Shown: piece after piece, positions 7,989 through 15,314 of the stretch
Layout: each line of letters opens with the position of its first letter
How positions within the stretch are numbered: the first letter of the stretch is position 1
Source: an uncultured Erysipelotrichaceae bacterium
GTDB lineage: Bacteria > Bacillota_I > Bacilli_A > Erysipelotrichales > Erysipelotrichaceae
DNA: 34,922 nt
Direction: 5' to 3'
Assembly (NCBI GenBank): GCA_947385085.1
Contig: CANDJN010000022.1
Span: 1-34,922 of the forward strand
Program-made: the position numbers and the translations under genes
The notes under the pieces: model-generated
Told to the model about the DNA's origin: nothing
The model's input: only the letters and a program-made list of their open reading frames with translations
Database searches by the model: none

Positions 7989-9350
7989 CTAAGTTTCTTT
8001 GTTTTCCTGCCTGATCCTAAAACGATTGCCTTTCGCATAGACCGTGATGCCATAACAGTCCGCAAGCAGCCAACCGATGGGTATCGCTATCCAGATACCG
8101 ATGAATCCGATAAAGGAAATACGAGAAAGAAAATAAGCTAAACCCACTCTTGTGCCTAAAGAAATGATCGTGAGCACGAGTGATACATGAGGTTTGTGAA
8201 TAGCGCGAAAATAGCCATACAGCATAAATAGAATACCGATGCCAATATAGAAAGCACCTTCGATGCGCAGATACTGAGCACCAATGCAAATGATTTGAAT
8301 CTGATTTTGATCGATAAAAATCCCCATCAATCTTTCCGCAAACACCCATACGAAAGTACTGATCACAACGCAAAACAGTGTCACATTCCATAAGGACGAC
8401 CGTATTCCCGCTTTGATGCGATCCCATTTTTTTGCGCCGTAGTTTTGTGCAATCAAGGTCGAAAAAGCATTGCCAAAATCCTGAACCGGCATATAGGCGA
8501 TCGTGTCAATTTTTACCGCCACCGCAAAAGCCGACATCACGGCCGTGCCAAAGCTGTTAACGATGCCCTGTACCATCAATATACCAAAATTCATCACAGA
8601 TTGTTGAAGACACGTTAAGCCAGACAGCGATATAATTTCCCGCATTGTATCACGCTGCCATAGCCAATCATTTCTTTGAGGTATCAGCTTGGGATACGCA
8701 AAAAAAGTATATATCATTAATCCTGCGGCAGATAAATACTGAGCGATGTTCGTGGCGATCGCGGCTCCCGCCACACCCATTCCATACACTTTTACAAAAA
8801 GCATATCCAGAGCGATATTGGCAATGACAGATACCGCTAAAAATAGGAGAGGAAGCAATGAATTGCCGATGCTGCGCAGTAAATTTGCAAAAAAATGATA
8901 GAGAAAAATGGCGATCAAACCCCAGAACACATTGACCAAATAATCATGCGTCATTGCCGTAATGTCCGTCGGGGTTTGAAGCCATACGATGATTTCATCC
9001 ACCAACCAAAAGGCTGTTAAGGTTAACATCAGTGATAACAACGAAATCAAGGTAAACGATAAAAAGATGCCATTGCGCAATCGTGACCATTGCTTTTGTC
9101 CATACGTTATCGCAAAAAAAGCACTGCTTCCCAGACATAAGCCCAGAATGATTGAAGTAAAAAAGTTCATCAGCGTATAAGAGGATCCTACTGCCGCTAA
9201 GGCATCATCACCGATATATTTCGCGACAATCCAAGTATCGCAAAGATTATAAAACTGCTGGAGTATGTTTCCCAGCATAAAAGGCAACGCAAAAAGCCAC
9301 AGCTTTTTGGTAATATTTCCGGTTGTTAAATCCTGACGCATCTGCTTCAT
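7989..9350 (-). CDS. MATE family multidrug/Na+ antiporter
   Basis: This polytopic membrane exporter has the MATE signature near the N-terminus (LFALPFMLGNILQQFYNLCDT, then DALAAVGSS) and about twelve hydrophobic segments across roughly 450 residues. The two halves repeat the pattern, with a central loop around FAYPKLIPQRNDW. Members use a Na+ or H+ gradient to expel organic cations or drugs; the substrate cannot be read from the sequence. I place the start at the ATG of MKQMRQDL, ten bases after AAGGGG, rather than the GTG seven codons earlier that overlaps this site. A strong promoter lies just upstream, overlapping the end of the yqxA-like gene. It is an insertion relative to the usual spoIIP-yqxA-lepA order. 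Confidence 0.92.
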   Translation of the reverse strand: MKQMRQDLTTGNITKKLWLFALPFMLGNILQQFYNLCDTWIVAKYIGDDALAAVGSSYTLMNFFTSIILGLCLGSSAFFAITYGQKQWSRLRNGIFLSFTLISLLSLMLTLTAFWLVDEIIVWLQTPTDITAMTHDYLVNVFWGLIAIFLYHFFANLLRSIGNSLLPLLFLAVSVIANIALDMLFVKVYGMGVAGAAIATNIAQYLSAAGLMIYTFFAYPKLIPQRNDWLWQRDTMREIISLSGLTCLQQSVMNFGILMVQGIVNSFGTAVMSAFAVAVKIDTIAYMPVQDFGNAFSTLIAQNYGAKKWDRIKAGIRSSLWNVTLFCVVISTFVWVFAERLMGIFIDQNQIQIICIGAQYLRIEGAFYIGIGILFMLYGYFRAIHKPHVSLVLTIISLGTRVGLAYFLSRISFIGFIGIWIAIPIGWLLADCYGITVYAKGNRFRIRQENKET

Positions 9351-9377
9351 AAAGGCATTACCCCTTTTCACGGGATA

Positions 9378-9406
9378 ATAATACCATAATGTGTGTGGTT
9401 TGCCTA
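9378..9406 (-). promoter_or_regulatory. Probable promoter of the MATE gene
   Basis: The -10 box is TATTAT (9378-9383) with an extended TGG before it, then a 17-base spacer and a -35 box TAGGCA (9401-9406). It overlaps the stop region of the upstream yqxA-like gene, giving the transporter its own promoter about 28 bases from the start. Confidence 0.6.
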
Positions 9407-9691
9407 TTGCATAAAGCCATGTACAAGCTGTGAAACGATATCAATACCGGTATCCATCACATTTACCACAAATTCACTGCCTGCCTGTGCCATACGTGCT
9501 GCAGGATTTTCACGAATCGGATTCAAACGGCTTGTTTCCACCTTCTGTGTCACTGCTTCATGTTGGGCAATTTCGTTCTCAAATTCTTCGATGCGCTCAT
9601 TCACATCCGGCTTTGGATTGGCTTTATAAACATAAGAAACAAGGGAGAGCACCAGCCAAACCAGCAAGGCATCCGCCAAAAATCGTTTCAT
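9404..9691 (-). CDS. Small membrane-anchored protein at the yqxA position
   Basis: This protein of about 95 residues has one N-terminal hydrophobic segment (LADALLVWLVLSLVSYVY) and then an acidic, helical, probably extracytoplasmic part. Its position directly after spoIIP, and its size and topology, match Bacillus subtilis YqxA (DUF3679), but sequence resemblance is weak and I infer the relationship from synteny. The frame begins with two adjacent ATGs; the second (9689-9691) is better spaced from GAGGTGA. It begins almost at the spoIIP stop, so it is probably co-transcribed with gpr-spoIIP, which would imply a role in sporulation or the spore envelope. Confidence 0.7.
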   Translation of the reverse strand: MKRFLADALLVWLVLSLVSYVYKANPKPDVNERIEEFENEIAQHEAVTQKVETSRLNPIRENPAARMAQAGSEFVVNVMDTGIDIVSQLVHGFMQ

Positions 9692-9695
9692 CATA

Positions 9696-10595
9696 TCACC
9701 TCATCAAATAATCATAGATACCATCCGCCAAGACCTCCATCGAGTTTTCCACTTCCTCAAACGGATTTACATCGCCGCCACATTCAATCAGCATCATCCG
9801 TTCACTCACCTCTTGGTTATAATAAGCCTCGCGAACCATCGTCGATCTCATGATACCATGTACCTTGCCGTCGATAATGTCGGATAATGCCGCCGCTTCC
9901 TTCTGAATTACCGCAGCGTTTTTCCCCAAGCCGCCAATGACCGGCATCATCTTCGCATAGCGTTTTCCATTTACTTCTATATAGCTTGCTTCACGAGGAA
10001 TCGCATCCCGATGCAGATCAATGATGAGATCAAAGCCGCCGTAATTTACAAGGGCATCATTTAAAAAATTATAAGATGCCTTATAGCTTTGATTGTAATC
10101 CCATCCCTGTGTATTTAAATATTCTTTAAAATTCGCTGTTTCCAGCACTACATGTACGCCTCGCTTTTCTAACGCGTTGCCCAGTATCGCTGACGCGTCC
10201 ATCACGGTCTGACCACCGACATATTCCTCACTTTGATGTGTGCTGTAAATATAAACCTTCTTACCGGTATTTGGTTTTGTATCTGATTCATTATTATTCG
10301 CATCCGTTTTGTTTTGATCAGTTTGATCATCATGATTACTTTGATCATTCTGATCTTGATCCTGCGTCATTTCAAACTGAAAATCATCGTCGATGGTCAG
10401 ATCAGAATGATACGATAAGAGATTCATTTGATCTTTGATGGAGATGCTTTCATCCAATTCATATTGATGATATACACAGGCATCTAAAAAACCGTTATTT
10501 TTCATAAACACGCTGATTCCTTTAAAAAACGGTGTGATACATAAAAAGCCGATTAATAATATGATTTTGGCAATGATTTTACCATCTGTTCTCAT
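9696..10595 (-). CDS. spoIIP: Stage II sporulation protein P (SpoIIP)
   Basis: This cell-wall amidase/endopeptidase works with SpoIID and SpoIIM to drive forespore engulfment. It has one N-terminal transmembrane segment (IIAKIILLIGFLCITPFF). A low-complexity Asp/Gln/Asn-rich linker of about 35 residues leads to the catalytic domain: VYIYSTHQSEEY holds the His and Glu expected at the metal site, and DLHRDA is the second conserved motif. The start at 10593-10595 is used because AGGAGGTG lies nine bases upstream; the GTG four codons earlier is inside that site. The ribosome-binding site is embedded in a hairpin (10602-10641), suggesting translational or transcriptional control between gpr and spoIIP. 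Confidence 0.92.
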   Translation of the reverse strand: MRTDGKIIAKIILLIGFLCITPFFKGISVFMKNNGFLDACVYHQYELDESISIKDQMNLLSYHSDLTIDDDFQFEMTQDQDQNDQSNHDDQTDQNKTDANNNESDTKPNTGKKVYIYSTHQSEEYVGGQTVMDASAILGNALEKRGVHVVLETANFKEYLNTQGWDYNQSYKASYNFLNDALVNYGGFDLIIDLHRDAIPREASYIEVNGKRYAKMMPVIGGLGKNAAVIQKEAAALSDIIDGKVHGIMRSTMVREAYYNQEVSERMMLIECGGDVNPFEEVENSMEVLADGIYDYLMR

Positions 10596-10601
10596 AATAA
10601 A

Positions 10602-10641
10602 AAGCACCTCCTCAGCACAGAATATGCACTAAGAGATGCTT
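10602..10641 (-). terminator. Terminator-like hairpin that includes the spoIIP ribosome-binding site
   Basis: On the minus strand AAGCATCTCTTAGTGCA pairs with TGTGCTGAGGAGGTGCTT (about 17 pairs including wobbles, one bulge, five-base loop), followed by TTTTTATTATG. It begins seven bases after the gpr stop. The 3' arm contains the whole AGGAGGTG site of spoIIP, so the same structure could end gpr transcripts and mask spoIIP translation. Confidence 0.65.
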
Positions 10642-10647
10642 CTATGT

Positions 10648-11523
10648 CTATAGTTTTAAATACTGCGGGTGGATAAAGCGATTGATGCTTTGCGATACGA
10701 GATAAACAAGCTGCTTTAATTCATCATCCATGGATTTTGGAGTCACAACCAAATCGAGCTGTTCGCGCTGTGAGAGTTCATTCAAAACATCAGATACTGA
10801 TACTTGACTCTGTTCCAGCACCTCCGATAAGATGGCACCAATGCTGGTTACAGTCGCAACACCGATGGCTATCACCGGTACACCCAATGAATCTTCGTTC
10901 AAAGCACTTCGATGATTACCCACACCGCTGCCCGGTTGAATACCGGTATTGTTTATTTGGATCACGCGATTGATTCGCGACACACTGCGCGTTGCCAGCG
11001 CATCAACCGCAATGATTAAATCCGGTTGAAATTCCTCGGCTACCGATTTTACGATCGCAAACGATTCCAGACCCGTCTGCCCCATTACACCCGGCTGAAT
11101 CACCGCCACATTACGCGTTCCCTTTAACATTTTACGATCTTCATGCGCATAATAATGAGCTGTAACGAGTATATCATCTGCCACCTCAGGGCCCAAGGCA
11201 TCACTGGTGATAAAGCGATTACCAAGTCCGACGATCAGAATTTTTTTCGGTTTCAAGTTCATCGAGCGAATCATTTTTTGAAGCTGATCGCAAACCTCCT
11301 TGACAATCGCTTCACGTTCCTCATGATCAAAGAGATGTTCAAACTGTACCGAAACATAATCACCGATCTCCTTACCTAACGCATTTTCCTTTTCCAGCAC
11401 CTTAATATAGCTGCTTTCGATATGTCCATGAACCGTCTTTTCATGGGTAAAGGTTTCATGATCTAACTTGCATACTTCTGCTTCATCCGCAAAATCCGAA
11501 CGGATATGATATGGTTTTTTCAT
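10648..11523 (-). CDS. gpr: Germination protease (GPR), spore endopeptidase
   Basis: This aspartate-type A25 peptidase degrades the small acid-soluble spore proteins at germination. The N-terminal propeptide-like region carries HIRSDFADEA, matching the site where the zymogen is trimmed. The conserved blocks VGLGNRFITSDALGPEVADD and IIAVDALATRS hold the two catalytic Asp positions, and TGIQPGSGVGNHR follows as in the family. At 291 residues it is a little short of the Bacillus enzyme (about 370). It is separated from rpsT by a divergent intergenic region with a sigma-G-like promoter, and is followed by spoIIP. With SpoIIP it indicates an endospore-forming host. Confidence 0.95.
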   Translation of the reverse strand: MKKPYHIRSDFADEAEVCKLDHETFTHEKTVHGHIESSYIKVLEKENALGKEIGDYVSVQFEHLFDHEEREAIVKEVCDQLQKMIRSMNLKPKKILIVGLGNRFITSDALGPEVADDILVTAHYYAHEDRKMLKGTRNVAVIQPGVMGQTGLESFAIVKSVAEEFQPDLIIAVDALATRSVSRINRVIQINNTGIQPGSGVGNHRSALNEDSLGVPVIAIGVATVTSIGAILSEVLEQSQVSVSDVLNELSQREQLDLVVTPKSMDDELKQLVYLVSQSINRFIHPQYLKL

Positions 11524-11545
11524 TTCTTATCGCCTCATTCAAGGT

Positions 11546-11575
11546 TAGTATGGAAAATTTTACGCTTATTATTGC
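11546..11575 (-). promoter_or_regulatory. Candidate sigma-G/sigma-F promoter of gpr
   Basis: A perfect CATACTA (11546-11552), the sigma-G -10 consensus, lies 17 bases downstream of GCAATA (11570-11575), close to the forespore -35 pattern. It is about 23 bases upstream of the gpr ATG, leaving a very short leader with GAGG. The Bacillus subtilis gpr gene is controlled by forespore sigma factors, which supports the reading. Its -35 overlaps the -35 of the divergent rpsT promoter. Confidence 0.55.
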
Positions 11576-11600
11576 TTTTTCCCTTTCTCTTTGATATAAT
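11572..11600 (+). promoter_or_regulatory. Vegetative promoter of rpsT
   Basis: TTGCTT (11572-11577), 17 bases, then TATAAT (11595-11600), 30 bases before the rpsT ATG. It faces away from gpr and shares bases with the gpr -35 region. Confidence 0.8.
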
Positions 11601-11629
11601 TTGTAAGCATTGAATTAGGAGGTGTAGAT

Positions 11630-11893
11630 ATGCCGCAGATTCGTTCACAAAAAAAGCGTGTGAAAACCAATCATAAAAGAACTTTAGCGGTTGCATCCCA
11701 GAAGTCCGCATTGAAGACATCCATTAAAAAAGTATTGGCTGCCGTTGATGCAAAGGATAAAGAGGCTGCTTTGGCTGCATATAGTGTGGCAAGTTCCAAG
11801 TTAGACAAGTCAGTAGCCAAAGGGATTCATCATAAGAATTACGCAAGCCGTCAGAAAGCACGTCTCGCGAAAGCTATCAACGCATTGGGTTAA
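11630..11893 (+). CDS. rpsT: 30S ribosomal protein S20
   Basis: This 16S rRNA-binding protein of the small-subunit body is 87 residues long, highly basic and helical. It has the family pattern MPQIRSQKKRVKTNHKR at the N-terminus and ASRQKARLAKAINAL at the end. An AGGAGGTG ribosome-binding site lies seven bases before the ATG. It has its own promoter and terminator and is the only confident plus-strand gene in the window, divergent from gpr and convergent with the GIY-YIG gene. Its place beside gpr matches the Bacillus order holA-rpsT-gpr, although the strand is inverted relative to holA and gpr, as in Bacillus. Confidence 0.99.
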   Translation: MPQIRSQKKRVKTNHKRTLAVASQKSALKTSIKKVLAAVDAKDKEAALAAYSVASSKLDKSVAKGIHHKNYASRQKARLAKAINALG

Positions 11894-11904
11894 TTGACCA
11901 TCCT

Positions 11905-11933
11905 GATCCGATCAATATGACGGATCTTTTTTT
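11905..11933 (+). terminator. Intrinsic terminator of rpsT
   Basis: GATCCG, a ten-base loop, CGGATC, then seven T residues, beginning twelve bases after the rpsT stop. Confidence 0.8.
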
Positions 11934-11941
11934 GTGCTCGC

Positions 11942-11963
11942 AAAAAAAGACCCTTGGTCTTTT
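11942..11963 (-). terminator. Intrinsic terminator of the holA-sdaA-GIY-YIG transcript
   Basis: On the minus strand AAAAGACC-AAG-GGTCTTTT continues into a run of T residues. It overlaps the last base of the stop codon of the GIY-YIG gene and could also stop plus-strand read-through from rpsT. Confidence 0.65.
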
Positions 11964-12235
11964 CATTTATCCTCATTTTGAATCAGCTGCTCCTTTTCTT
12001 GACGTGAGAGCTGCTTGATTTCATATTCACGCTTCATGGCAGCGTGGCGATCTTCGCACACTTCAAAATATACACAGTCAAGTGGCGGATGGGCTTTGGT
12101 ATATTTAGCGCCCTTACCGTTTTTATGCGCTTCCCAACGTTGTTTTAGATTCGTCGTCCATCCAGTATATAAGGATTGATCACAACAGCGCAAAATATAA
12201 ACATAAGCACCATCTGTTTCGGGCATTTTTAACAT
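11963..12235 (-). CDS. GIY-YIG nuclease superfamily protein (UPF0213-like)
   Basis: This is a small single-domain protein of 90 residues. The GIY-YIG core is present in its family form: AYVYILRC at residues 10-17 and LYTGWT at 22-27, followed by the basic helix LKQRWEAHKNGKGAKYTKAH and YEIKQL with the expected Glu. Homologues of the YhbQ/YazA type are common in bacteria and their cellular role is poorly defined. The ATG overlaps the end of sdaA by seven bases and a GAGGTG site sits in the sdaA tail, so translation is coupled. A terminator immediately follows. Confidence 0.9.
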   Translation of the reverse strand: MLKMPETDGAYVYILRCCDQSLYTGWTTNLKQRWEAHKNGKGAKYTKAHPPLDCVYFEVCEDRHAAMKREYEIKQLSRQEKEQLIQNEDK

Positions 12236-13437
12236 GGATCCACCTCTACAACACTTGCCAATCCCCCCAATGATGTCTCCCGTAGCTCCATCGGCAATTT
12301 ACGCCCTGTTTCATTCATCGTTTTTACAACCATATCGAAGCTAACACGATTTTGTTTCACTTTGGATATAAATTCTGACAGCACGGCCGCATCCAATGCC
12401 CGTAATGCCGCAATGGCATTGCGCTCAATACAGGGAATCATCACATAACCGCCAACGGGATCACACGTTAAACCCAAATGATGTTCAATTCCCATTTCCG
12501 CCGCATATTCAATCTGATGATCATTTAAGCCTCGTAAATAAGCAACCATTGCCGCTCCCATCGCACAGGCCGCCCCGATTTCTGCCTGACATCCGCCCTG
12601 AGCACCGGAAATGGTCGCATTCTGTTTGATGAGATTGCCGATCAAACCGGCAATTTTTAAACCGCGAAGTAAGGATTCGCGCTGTATTTTGCGATCATAA
12701 TAGTAATAATAAATCAATGAAGGTAAAACACCGCTGCTGCCTAATGTCGGTGCGGTAACACTCATTCCCCCCGCCGCATTTTCCTCGCTGGCGCTGTACG
12801 CATACGCACTTAACAACAGCTTCTCTTTCTCCATTGCGCTTTCGCATAAGTTTGCCTTGTCCAGTAATTTTCGCCCAATCCGCTCTAGCTTCAGTTTTCC
12901 CGGCAACAGACCGGCAGTGTTTAATCCATTATCAACCGTTTTACACATTTGTAATAGAATTTCCATCAAATAATTATCTATCGTTTCAAAGCGATCAACA
13001 TAATCACAAAGCGAGATTCCTTCACTTTCACAATATGCTTTGATTTCCTTCATACTGTTATGGGGATAAACTTCTGCTCCTTCTAAATCATCCTGTCCTT
13101 CAATCGCAATCGCGCCGCCGCCAAGTGAATAGCAGGTCCAGCTGTCAATTGCATGATTTTGCGCGTCCAGCGCGGTAAATATCATAGTGTTGGGATGTTT
13201 CAATGTTTCCTTGCTTTTAAAATGTACTTCGCAAGGAATCGGCTGAAAGGCTTCTATGATTGCTTTGTCGCTCAAATGACCTTTACCGGTCAATGCCAAA
13301 GAGCCAAGCAATTCTACCCGATAAGCTGCCGCATCCGCAAAAGCCTCACGAAACATTAATGCGGCGCGGCGCGGTCCTAGCGTATGGGAAGAGGACGGAC
13401 CCGGACCGATCCGAAATAATTCTTTTAGCGACTGCAT
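12229..13437 (-). CDS. sdaA: L-serine ammonia-lyase (iron-sulfur serine dehydratase), single chain
   Basis: It deaminates L-serine to pyruvate and ammonia using an oxygen-sensitive [4Fe-4S] cluster. The small domain comes first (RIGPGPSSSHTLGPRRAA, substrate-binding in the family) and the catalytic domain second, fused in one chain of 402 residues as in the Escherichia coli type rather than split as in Bacillus. The three cluster cysteines are visible in QGGCQAEIG, LTCDPVGG and IPCIERN. The start is the ATG seven bases after AAGGAGG; the preceding GTG is too close to it. It begins within three bases of the holA stop, so it belongs to the holA transcript. A recognisable Bacillus neighbour order has gained this gene. 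Confidence 0.95.
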   Translation of the reverse strand: MQSLKELFRIGPGPSSSHTLGPRRAALMFREAFADAAAYRVELLGSLALTGKGHLSDKAIIEAFQPIPCEVHFKSKETLKHPNTMIFTALDAQNHAIDSWTCYSLGGGAIAIEGQDDLEGAEVYPHNSMKEIKAYCESEGISLCDYVDRFETIDNYLMEILLQMCKTVDNGLNTAGLLPGKLKLERIGRKLLDKANLCESAMEKEKLLLSAYAYSASEENAAGGMSVTAPTLGSSGVLPSLIYYYYYDRKIQRESLLRGLKIAGLIGNLIKQNATISGAQGGCQAEIGAACAMGAAMVAYLRGLNDHQIEYAAEMGIEHHLGLTCDPVGGYVMIPCIERNAIAALRALDAAVLSEFISKVKQNRVSFDMVVKTMNETGRKLPMELRETSLGGLASVVEVDPC

Positions 13438-13439
13438 GA

Positions 13440-14396
13440 TCACGCCTCCTTTAAACGCAGTAAAAATAATTCGAAACCAAGTTTTTTATCAACGCGTCCC
13501 GCCTTAATCGACTGATCCAGCTGTGCCAGCTGTGCCAGTACATGTAAAAGCTTATCAATCGAAAAGCGATGCACGATCTCCAATGCCAATTTAACTCGAT
13601 AAGGATGAAGTGAACATTGTGATGCAATTTCATCGGGATACGTCATGCCTTGTAATTGCGCACATTTCACTTGATATAATAAATGAAACTGTGATGAAAT
13701 TAAAGCGATTAAATAAATGGGATCCTTATTTAAAACCTGCAAGTCCTCCCAAATGGAAAAGCATCGGCGCATATTTTTATCCACTACGGCATTGACCAAG
13801 GCAAACACATCTTCCTCTAATGAGCGAGTCACAAGCTGCTTGACAATGTGCTCATCAATTACATCATCATATAAAGCCAACTTATCCAACTCATTTTGGA
13901 TGATGCCAATATCACAGGGCAATCGCTTCATCAGACAATTTACGGTGGAAGGAGTCAATGTCAATCCGCGCTTTTTTACTTGTTCGTGAACATAAGCCGG
14001 CATCGATTTTCGATCCAATTTATTACAAACAATCACCTCGCATAGGCTGCGCATTTTCTTCACACTTTTTTTGCGCATATCCAGTTTTGCGAAGGTCCCG
14101 GATAAAATCAGTACCGTACTATCCATCGGCTCTTGGAAATACGCTTCCAGTTTCGTAAGATCTACACTTTTTGTTGGCGTGGTGCTCAAAAAATCCGCAT
14201 TTTCAACCAGTACACACTTTTTTTCATTGAAAAAAGGAATCGTCATCGCATCGGCAAGGATTGTATCCAAATCCGTATGCTGAGCCTGATAAACCGCCGT
14301 ATTCATATCATCACGGCAACCGATTTCTTTTTTTATAATGCGATCAATGGTCTTGCGTACTTGATAGGCTTCCTCACCGTAGATCATATAGTTCAT
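13440..14396 (-). CDS. holA: DNA polymerase III delta subunit
   Basis: This clamp-loader subunit opens the beta sliding clamp. The length of 318 residues and the N-terminal pattern MNYMIYGEEAYQVR, followed by VLVENADFL and a C-terminal helical collar domain (LFLLRLKEA end), fit the HolA/YqeN family. It lacks a Walker A motif, as expected for delta. Its ribosome-binding site (GGTGAT) is inside the last codons of an upstream comEC tail, which shows that holA originally followed comEC directly. That tail is now a duplicated fragment and the full comEC is 2.7 kb away, so holA transcription may depend on read-through or a promoter in the insert. Confidence 0.93.
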   Translation of the reverse strand: MNYMIYGEEAYQVRKTIDRIIKKEIGCRDDMNTAVYQAQHTDLDTILADAMTIPFFNEKKCVLVENADFLSTTPTKSVDLTKLEAYFQEPMDSTVLILSGTFAKLDMRKKSVKKMRSLCEVIVCNKLDRKSMPAYVHEQVKKRGLTLTPSTVNCLMKRLPCDIGIIQNELDKLALYDDVIDEHIVKQLVTRSLEEDVFALVNAVVDKNMRRCFSIWEDLQVLNKDPIYLIALISSQFHLLYQVKCAQLQGMTYPDEIASQCSLHPYRVKLALEIVHRFSIDKLLHVLAQLAQLDQSIKAGRVDKKLGFELFLLRLKEA

Positions 14397-14624
14397 TTAT
14401 TAATCACCGATATTTATTATACCAAATTCATGCGCCGCCGTCTTGTAAATCGCGCCGATATTTGCAAATTTAAGCGAAACTACTCCATGATGAGGTGTAT
14501 CAAAAATATTTACCCCTTCTTGATTCAGCGTCTGCAGTGTCTGCGAGGCAAAAGGTCTATTGCGATTGTTAGCACCGCAGAATATGAGCGCTAAGAGCGG
14601 ATGGATACGTTGAATATAGGCTGG
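14383..14624. repeat. Left copy of the comEC-tail direct duplication
   Basis: Bases 14383-14546 are identical to 17073-17236 (164 bases). Bases 14547-14624 align without gaps to 17237-17314 with 15 mismatches by my count (about 81%). Outside these limits the flanks are unrelated. The copy includes the first 14 bases of holA and the last 75 or so codons of comEC. It marks one edge of the accessory insert. Confidence 0.95.
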
Positions 14625-14636
14625 TATTTCAAACAA
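14400..14636 (-). pseudogene. Truncated 3' fragment of comEC
   Basis: The frame encodes the last 75 or so residues of ComEC (HPLLALIFCGANNR to the end EFGIINIGD) with no N-terminal part. The final 55 codons are identical to the intact gene. The upstream part differs and has lost the conserved Tyr-Gly-His-Pro of the metallo-beta-lactamase-like domain (NNRYGHPA in the intact copy, NNRNRPFA here). It has no own ribosome-binding site and is unlikely to make a functional protein, but it supplies the ribosome-binding site of holA. Confidence 0.9.
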
Positions 14637-14672
14637 ACTGGAAATTGTCAGATAAATAAATTCTATTTTGAA

Positions 14673-15101
14673 TTATAGATGCTCTAAAATATAATCTATA
14701 TCTTTTTTAATTAAAGATTGCATACTTTCTTTATATTTAGTTAAATCTAAGTTATTTATTTTAAATTCTATAATTTCTGTAAGTTCAAATTTGTACATTA
14801 AAATTAAATTCAATTTCTCTAAACATTGCCTAACTGATGTTCCTTTTTCATCTTCTAACTCGTTTAATATAACATCAATATTTTTATTTATCTTATTTTC
14901 ATTATCCCATTTTGCTAGACAGCAAATCAACCTAAAACCTCTAACTCTAATAAAAGTCTTTTCACTATTTAGCATTTCTAATAAATCATCAAAGTAACTA
15001 TACAACTCATTTGACTCAGTAGTTATCGTTTCTAGTTCTAACAGTGTTCTATAAGCACTATTATTATCCTTATTATATAAGTTTTCTATTTTTTCTTTCA
15101 T
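14673..15101 (-). CDS. Small HEAT-like protein (annotated 'SufBD' type in some genomes)
   Basis: This 142-residue, all-helical, Leu/Lys/Glu-rich protein resembles, from memory, a small Firmicutes family often labelled 'SufBD protein' (Glu-Ser-Asn-Glu-x-Tyr-x-Tyr-Phe segment, IRVRGFRLICCLAKWDNENKI, and TSVRQCLEKL). The helix pairs suggest HEAT-type repeats and a protein-binding role; no catalytic motif is visible and the true function is unknown to me. The ATG at 15099-15101 lies about eight bases after AGAGG; the preceding GTG overlaps that site. Its DNA is much more AT-rich than its neighbours, pointing to recent acquisition. It starts inside the end of a VOC-like gene remnant. Confidence 0.75.
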   Translation of the reverse strand: MKEKIENLYNKDNNSAYRTLLELETITTESNELYSYFDDLLEMLNSEKTFIRVRGFRLICCLAKWDNENKINKNIDVILNELEDEKGTSVRQCLEKLNLILMYKFELTEIIEFKINNLDLTKYKESMQSLIKKDIDYILEHL

Positions 15102-15256
15102 AAGCAGCACCTCTTTAAACTGGCATAATAATTATCCGATATTTCCAATATTTTCCCATAAGGATCTAATACATTGAAGTAATAATATGGCATATGCACA
15201 TTCAAAAATTTACGAAATCGGATGACTATAGCGATTTGATGCTTTAAGCTATTATT
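15098..15256 (-). pseudogene. C-terminal remnant of a probable VOC (glyoxalase-fold) protein
   Basis: An open frame of about 52 codons without a credible start ends in MPYYYFNVLDPYGKILEISD, which has the form of the last strand of vicinal-oxygen-chelate proteins (Leu-Asp-Pro-x-Gly-x-x-x-Glu, including the metal-ligand Glu). An in-frame stop lies upstream. The stop overlaps the start of the HEAT-like gene (TTATGA). The family assignment rests on one motif. Confidence 0.45.
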
Positions 15257-15271
15257 TTATTTTCAGCATAT

Positions 15272-15314
15272 AACTTGAAATAAGCGCTGAATTTCCTATT
15301 TTATATTTCAAGTT
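15272..15314. repeat. Inverted repeat over the fic stop codon
   Basis: AACTTGAAATA (15272-15282) and TATTTCAAGTT (15304-15314) form an 11-bp perfect inverted repeat with a 21-base loop. The fic stop codon lies in one arm. The same 11-mer recurs upstream of fic, so this may be a binding site or element boundary rather than a terminator; no T-run follows on the minus strand. Confidence 0.7.

Noticed and set aside
10274..10380. Possible repeat array (repeated TGATCA-type sequence)
   Set aside because: It lies inside spoIIP and encodes a low-complexity Asp/Asn/Gln linker, which explains the repetition; no CRISPR-like spacing.
15272..15314. Intrinsic terminator of fic
   Set aside because: The stem is AT-rich, the loop is 21 bases, and no T-run follows on the minus strand; the recurring motif fits a binding site better.
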